Positions 8,736 to 10,984 of a stretch of DNA of 10,984 bases are shown piece by piece (within the stretch, counting starts at the first letter, position 1; every line of letters begins with the position of its first letter). The stretch covers positions 1 to 10,984 of the forward strand of contig WHTL01000116.1 in NCBI GenBank assembly GCA_009377735.1. The letters are read 5' to 3'. Below the pieces are notes generated by a model. That model was not told the DNA's origin and did no database searches. It saw only the letters and a list, made by a program, of their open reading frames with translations. The DNA comes from Acidimicrobiia bacterium (lineage in GTDB: Bacteria; Actinomycetota; Acidimicrobiia; Spongiisociales; ZC4RG35). The position numbers were made by a program, and so were the translations under genes.

Positions 8736-8782
8736 CCCGACGGCGCCGCGGCGACGATGGCGGGTACGACCAGGGTGGTTGT

Positions 8783-8788
8783 TACCGT
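8783..8788 (+). promoter_or_regulatory. Candidate -10 box for ychF
   Basis: TACCGT fits TAnnnT and ends 11 nt before the ATG at 8800, implying a leader of a few nucleotides or none. No Shine-Dalgarno sequence is found in the 20 nt before the start. It shares the 76-bp divergent region with the reductase promoter. No clear -35 box is visible, so this is a weak call. Confidence 0.35.
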
Positions 8789-8799
8789 TGCGTGTCGAC

Positions 8800-9891
8800 A
8801 TGGCACTTCGAGCAGGGATCGTAGGGTTGCCCAATGTGGGCAAGAGCACCCTTTTCAACGCGTTGACAGCGGCCTCGGTGGAGGCAGCCAACTATCCGTT
8901 TGCCACCATCGAGCCCAACGTGGGTGTGGTCCCCGTCCCCGATGATCGCTTGGGCCAGATCAATTCGGTCATCGAAACCAAGGAGATCATCCCCGCCGTT
9001 GTCGAGATTCTCGATATCGCCGGACTGGTCCGGGGAGCGAGTGAGGGGGAGGGCCTCGGGAACCAGTTCCTGGGGAATATCCGGGATGTGGATGCGGTCA
9101 TCGAGGTGGTGCGGTGCTTTGGCGACCCCGATGTGACCCACGTGGATGGGAGCATCGACCCGGTCCGGGACATCGAGACGATCGAGACGGAGCTCATCAT
9201 GGCTGACCTACAGGTGGCGGAGAGGCATCTGGATAGGGTCGGCCGAGCTGCGAAGTCGGGTGCGCCGGAACTGGTGGCCCAGCATCGTGTCCTGGACAAG
9301 ATCGTGTCCGGCCTCTCCGAGGGAAAGCCGGTGCGGACGCTGGAGCTGAGCACCGAGGAGCGCAAGTCCGTGAGAGACATCCGCATGTTGACCGAGCACC
9401 CGGTGCTCTATGTCTGCAATGTCGACGAGGAAGGCATCGGGGGAAACGACCACACTCGGGCGGTGTCGGCTGCCGCCTCAGAGACCGAGGCGGGTGTCAT
9501 AACCCTCTGTGCCGCGGCTGAGGCCGAGATCTCACAACTCGAGACCGAGGATCGTCAACCGTTTCTCGATGAGTTGGGTTTGGAGGAACCAGGGCTCCAC
9601 GCCTTGGCACGGGCTACCTATCGACTCCTCGGTCTGACCACTTTTTTCACAGCTGGCCCCAAGGAGATCCGGGCTTGGACCGTACGTTCCGGCGCCACGG
9701 CGCCACAGGCCGCTGGCATGATCCACAGCGATTTCGAGGCGGGCTTCATACGCGCCGAGGTCTACACCATTCCCGACCTGCTGGAGGCTGGCAGCGAGGT
9801 GGCCCTTAAGGCTGCCGGCAGGCTAAGGGTGGAGGGCAAGGACTACATCGTCAAGGATGGCGATGTTCTCCACTTCCGTTTCAACGTGTAA
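8800..9891 (+). CDS. ychF: Ribosome-associated ATPase YchF/OLA1 (Obg family)
   Basis: A translation-factor-class P-loop NTPase that binds the ribosome and is linked to stress responses in bacteria. The start is placed at the ATG at 8800, giving MALRAGIVGLPNVGKST and 363 residues, the same length as E. coli YchF; a TTG at 8779 would add seven residues without family support. The P-loop GLPNVGKST is at residues 9-17, the switch II DIAGLV at 72-77, and NVDE at 207-210 replaces the usual NKxD guanine motif, which fits the family's preference for ATP over GTP. A helical insertion spans roughly 128-200, and the C-terminal TGS domain covers about 280-363 (TFFTAGPKEIRAWTV, ending FRFNV). No terminator is seen before the next gene, 53 bp downstream. 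Confidence 0.98.
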   Translation: MALRAGIVGLPNVGKSTLFNALTAASVEAANYPFATIEPNVGVVPVPDDRLGQINSVIETKEIIPAVVEILDIAGLVRGASEGEGLGNQFLGNIRDVDAVIEVVRCFGDPDVTHVDGSIDPVRDIETIETELIMADLQVAERHLDRVGRAAKSGAPELVAQHRVLDKIVSGLSEGKPVRTLELSTEERKSVRDIRMLTEHPVLYVCNVDEEGIGGNDHTRAVSAAASETEAGVITLCAAAEAEISQLETEDRQPFLDELGLEEPGLHALARATYRLLGLTTFFTAGPKEIRAWTVRSGATAPQAAGMIHSDFEAGFIRAEVYTIPDLLEAGSEVALKAAGRLRVEGKDYIVKDGDVLHFRFNV

Positions 9892-9931
9892 TTTCTGGGG
9901 CCTCGGTGTCTGGCTACACGCGTCGGGCGGG

Positions 9932-9937
9932 TAGGCT
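9932..9937 (+). promoter_or_regulatory. Candidate -10 box for a leaderless DUF2277 transcript
   Basis: TAGGCT (TAnnnT) is followed by 7 nt (CGACGGC) and then the ATG at 9945, so transcription could begin at or beside the first base of the start codon. There is no Shine-Dalgarno sequence close to this ATG. No strong -35 element is visible. Confidence 0.5.
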
Positions 9938-9944
9938 CGACGGC

Positions 9945-10151
9945 ATGTGTAGATCAATCGTGAGACTGCGTGATGGAAGAGAAATCGCCGAGTCCGAGGC
10001 CATGGACGAAGCCGCCCTTCAGTTTGTTCGGAAGATCTCGGGATTCAGTAAGCCCGCAGAACACAACCGCGAGGTGTTCGAACGGGCGGTGGCGGAGATC
10101 TCGGCGTCGAGCCAACAATTGATGGAAGATCTTGTCATCAGGGGACGTTGA
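9945..10151 (+). CDS. DUF2277 family small protein
   Basis: 68 residues of unknown function. The start is set at the ATG at 9945 because the family characteristically begins with MCR; an upstream start at 9906 would add 13 residues that read as non-coding. Matches to the family are the N-terminal MCRSI, the block AALQFVRKISGFSKP (about residues 24-38) and the helical FERAVAEI segment followed by a hydrophobic end (LMEDLV). No membrane segment or signal peptide is present. The conserved Cys2 would become the N-terminal residue if the initiator Met is removed, as expected before a small side chain. The stop is 7 bp from the next start, so the two genes are almost certainly co-transcribed. No biochemical role for the family is known to me. 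Confidence 0.88.
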   Translation: MCRSIVRLRDGREIAESEAMDEAALQFVRKISGFSKPAEHNREVFERAVAEISASSQQLMEDLVIRGR

Positions 10152-10158
10152 GCCAAGC

Positions 10159-10749
10159 ATGAGCACCATCGACTTCCATTTCGACGCGATATGCCCTTAT
10201 ACGTGGATCACGTCTCGCTGGCTGGTGGAGGCCGCGGGGAAGGAGGACATCGAGATCCGCTGGCGTCCGATGAGTCTGGCCATCCTCAACGACCAGAGTG
10301 CCGACGACGGGGGTTCTCACGAATTCTCACGACGAGTTCAGCGCGTGATGCACCATCTTCATGAACAGCAGCGTCATGACGAGGCCGGGGTGATCTACAC
10401 TGCAATCGGCGAGAAGCTGTTTCTCGAAGGCGTTGATGCCACTCCCAACCTCATCGACTCCATCCTCGAAGCCGTAGGACATGCCGATTTGATAGAGGTC
10501 TCCTTAGACAATTCGCTCGATGACGGCGTAGACGGCGAGCACGAGCGAGCGATGGGTCTGGTCGGCAAGAACGTTGGCACCCCGACAATCGTGTTCGAGG
10601 ACGGTAACGCCATCTTCGGACCGGTCGTCAACCCAGCGCCCAAGGGCGACGAAGCCGTCCGGCTACTGCATTTGACGAGAGAGCTAGTGGCGATGGACAC
10701 CTTCTTCGAATTGAAGAGAACCCGAATCGGCGACCTCGACTACACCTGA
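10159..10749 (+). CDS. DsbA-fold protein of the Rv2466c (mycothiol-dependent nitroreductase) family, with a CPYT active site
   Basis: 196 residues with a thioredoxin-like fold and helical insertion. Similarity recalled to Mycobacterium tuberculosis Rv2466c includes FDAICPYTWITSRW (8-21), MSLAILN (38-44), VGTPTI with the cis-Pro at 142 (139-144), FGPV (153-156) and FFELKRTR (182-189). Rv2466c uses mycothiol as electron donor and has a CPWC site; here the site is C12-P-Y-T15, so only the nucleophilic cysteine remains. That would permit a monothiol mechanism but not an intramolecular disulfide. The ATG at 10159 is chosen; a TTG at 10132 would add nine residues and overlap the DUF2277 gene. No good Shine-Dalgarno sequence precedes it, so translation may be coupled to the upstream gene, whose stop is 7 bp away. 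Family membership is strong; the enzyme activity and the electron donor are inferred. Confidence 0.88.
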   Translation: MSTIDFHFDAICPYTWITSRWLVEAAGKEDIEIRWRPMSLAILNDQSADDGGSHEFSRRVQRVMHHLHEQQRHDEAGVIYTAIGEKLFLEGVDATPNLIDSILEAVGHADLIEVSLDNSLDDGVDGEHERAMGLVGKNVGTPTIVFEDGNAIFGPVVNPAPKGDEAVRLLHLTRELVAMDTFFELKRTRIGDLDYT

Positions 10750-10753
10750 GTTT

Positions 10754-10776
10754 TCTGGGGGACTCCGGCCCCCAGA
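10754..10776 (+). terminator. Hairpin after the DUF2277/Rv2466c-like unit
   Basis: TCTGGGGG (10754-10761) pairs with CCCCCAGA (10769-10776) around the 7-nt loop ACTCCGG, starting 5 bp after the TGA stop. A T-run (10797-10800) occurs only about 20 nt later, so it is not a classical intrinsic terminator, but the GC-rich 8-bp stem and its position fit a transcription stop. Confidence 0.6.
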
Positions 10777-10984
10777 CCCCCAACGGCAGTCTCAACTTTT
10801 CACAGCGCGTGGTCGGGGCCGTCCGCCCACAAGCTCGCGCTTCGAGTTCTGTCTGCTGGGTAAGTGTTGTCAACGAGTTCGGTTCAAACTTGGGTTGGTG
10901 TTTTACCTGGATGCGGGCATCGCCGGTGTTCGCTTTCCGCGGCTCACTCCTTCCCACCCACCACCACGGCATCTGCAGGAGAGA
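10777..10984. other. Non-coding stretch ending in a Shine-Dalgarno-like sequence
   Basis: I see no gene here in either direction. The final bases carry AGGAG (10977-10981) followed by AGA at the window edge, which suggests a plus-strand gene beginning within a few bases beyond the window. TTGTCA (10867-10872) resembles a -35 hexamer, but no convincing -10 lies at the right distance. No tRNA or repeat is recognisable. Confidence 0.35.

Noticed and set aside
8779..8799. Upstream TTG start for ychF
   Set aside because: YchF proteins begin MALxxGIVGLPNVGKST, which matches the ATG at 8800 and gives exactly 363 residues. The upstream TTG adds seven unsupported residues and overlaps the candidate -10 box.
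9906..9944. Upstream extension of the DUF2277 gene
   Set aside because: The extra 13 residues have no family counterpart and would bury the conserved N-terminal MCR; the candidate -10 box also lies inside this stretch.
10880..10892. GGTTCAAAC-like sequence resembling a tRNA T-loop
   Set aside because: The flanking bases do not form the 5-bp T-stem, and no anticodon or acceptor arms are present on either strand.
10628..10972. Minus-strand open frame of 114 codons at the right end
   Set aside because: It overlaps the end of the Rv2466c-like gene and reads through the GC-rich hairpin at 10754-10776. The product is Arg/Pro/Trp-rich without family features, as expected for a chance frame.
1..10984. 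CRISPR array, insertion sequence, prophage or defence system
   Set aside because: I found no short direct repeats with regular spacers, no transposase or integrase motifs, no terminal inverted repeats and no nuclease or toxin-antitoxin genes. Apart from the coding SLH-like repeats, nothing is tandemly repeated.

Overview
The window looks like a chromosomal segment of a GC-rich actinobacterium. Three observations point to class Acidimicrobiia or a close relative: a C-terminal array of S-layer-homology-like repeats with the signature GCNPP...CP, a DsbA-fold protein of the mycothiol-linked Rv2466c family, and promoter-like TAnnnT boxes placed 6-7 nt before start codons. The taxonomic call is inference from these traits; no marker gene search was possible.

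Layout, left to right. (1) 1-2523 (+): valyl-tRNA synthetase, cut at its 5' end by the window edge. (2) 2605-6954 (+): a 1449-residue secreted metalloprotease of the M6 / immune inhibitor A type, carrying accessory beta-sandwich domains, a PKD domain, a Big2-like domain and three C-terminal SLH-like repeats. (3) 6970-7007: a strong hairpin between convergent genes. (4) 7023-8723 (-): a flavoprotein joining a degenerate thioredoxin-reductase-like N-terminal half to a complete ferredoxin/flavodoxin-NADP+ reductase C-terminal half. (5) 8724-8799: a short divergent promoter region. (6) 8800-9891 (+): the ribosome-associated ATPase YchF. (7) 9945-10151 and 10159-10749 (+): a tight pair made of a small DUF2277 protein and an Rv2466c-like DsbA-fold protein whose active site has lost the second cysteine. 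(8) 10750-10984: a hairpin, then a stretch without a recognisable gene that ends in a Shine-Dalgarno-like sequence.

Most of the window is housekeeping or recognisable-family content. I see no CRISPR array, insertion sequence, prophage, RNA gene or defence island. The stretches least explained by known biology are the reductase fusion and the DUF2277/Rv2466c-like pair. Both are redox-flavoured, and both genes at the head of these units appear to be transcribed without a leader. The M6 protease is the main cell-surface product; its cysteine-paired SLH repeats suggest a cell-envelope anchor that differs from the classical Firmicutes type.
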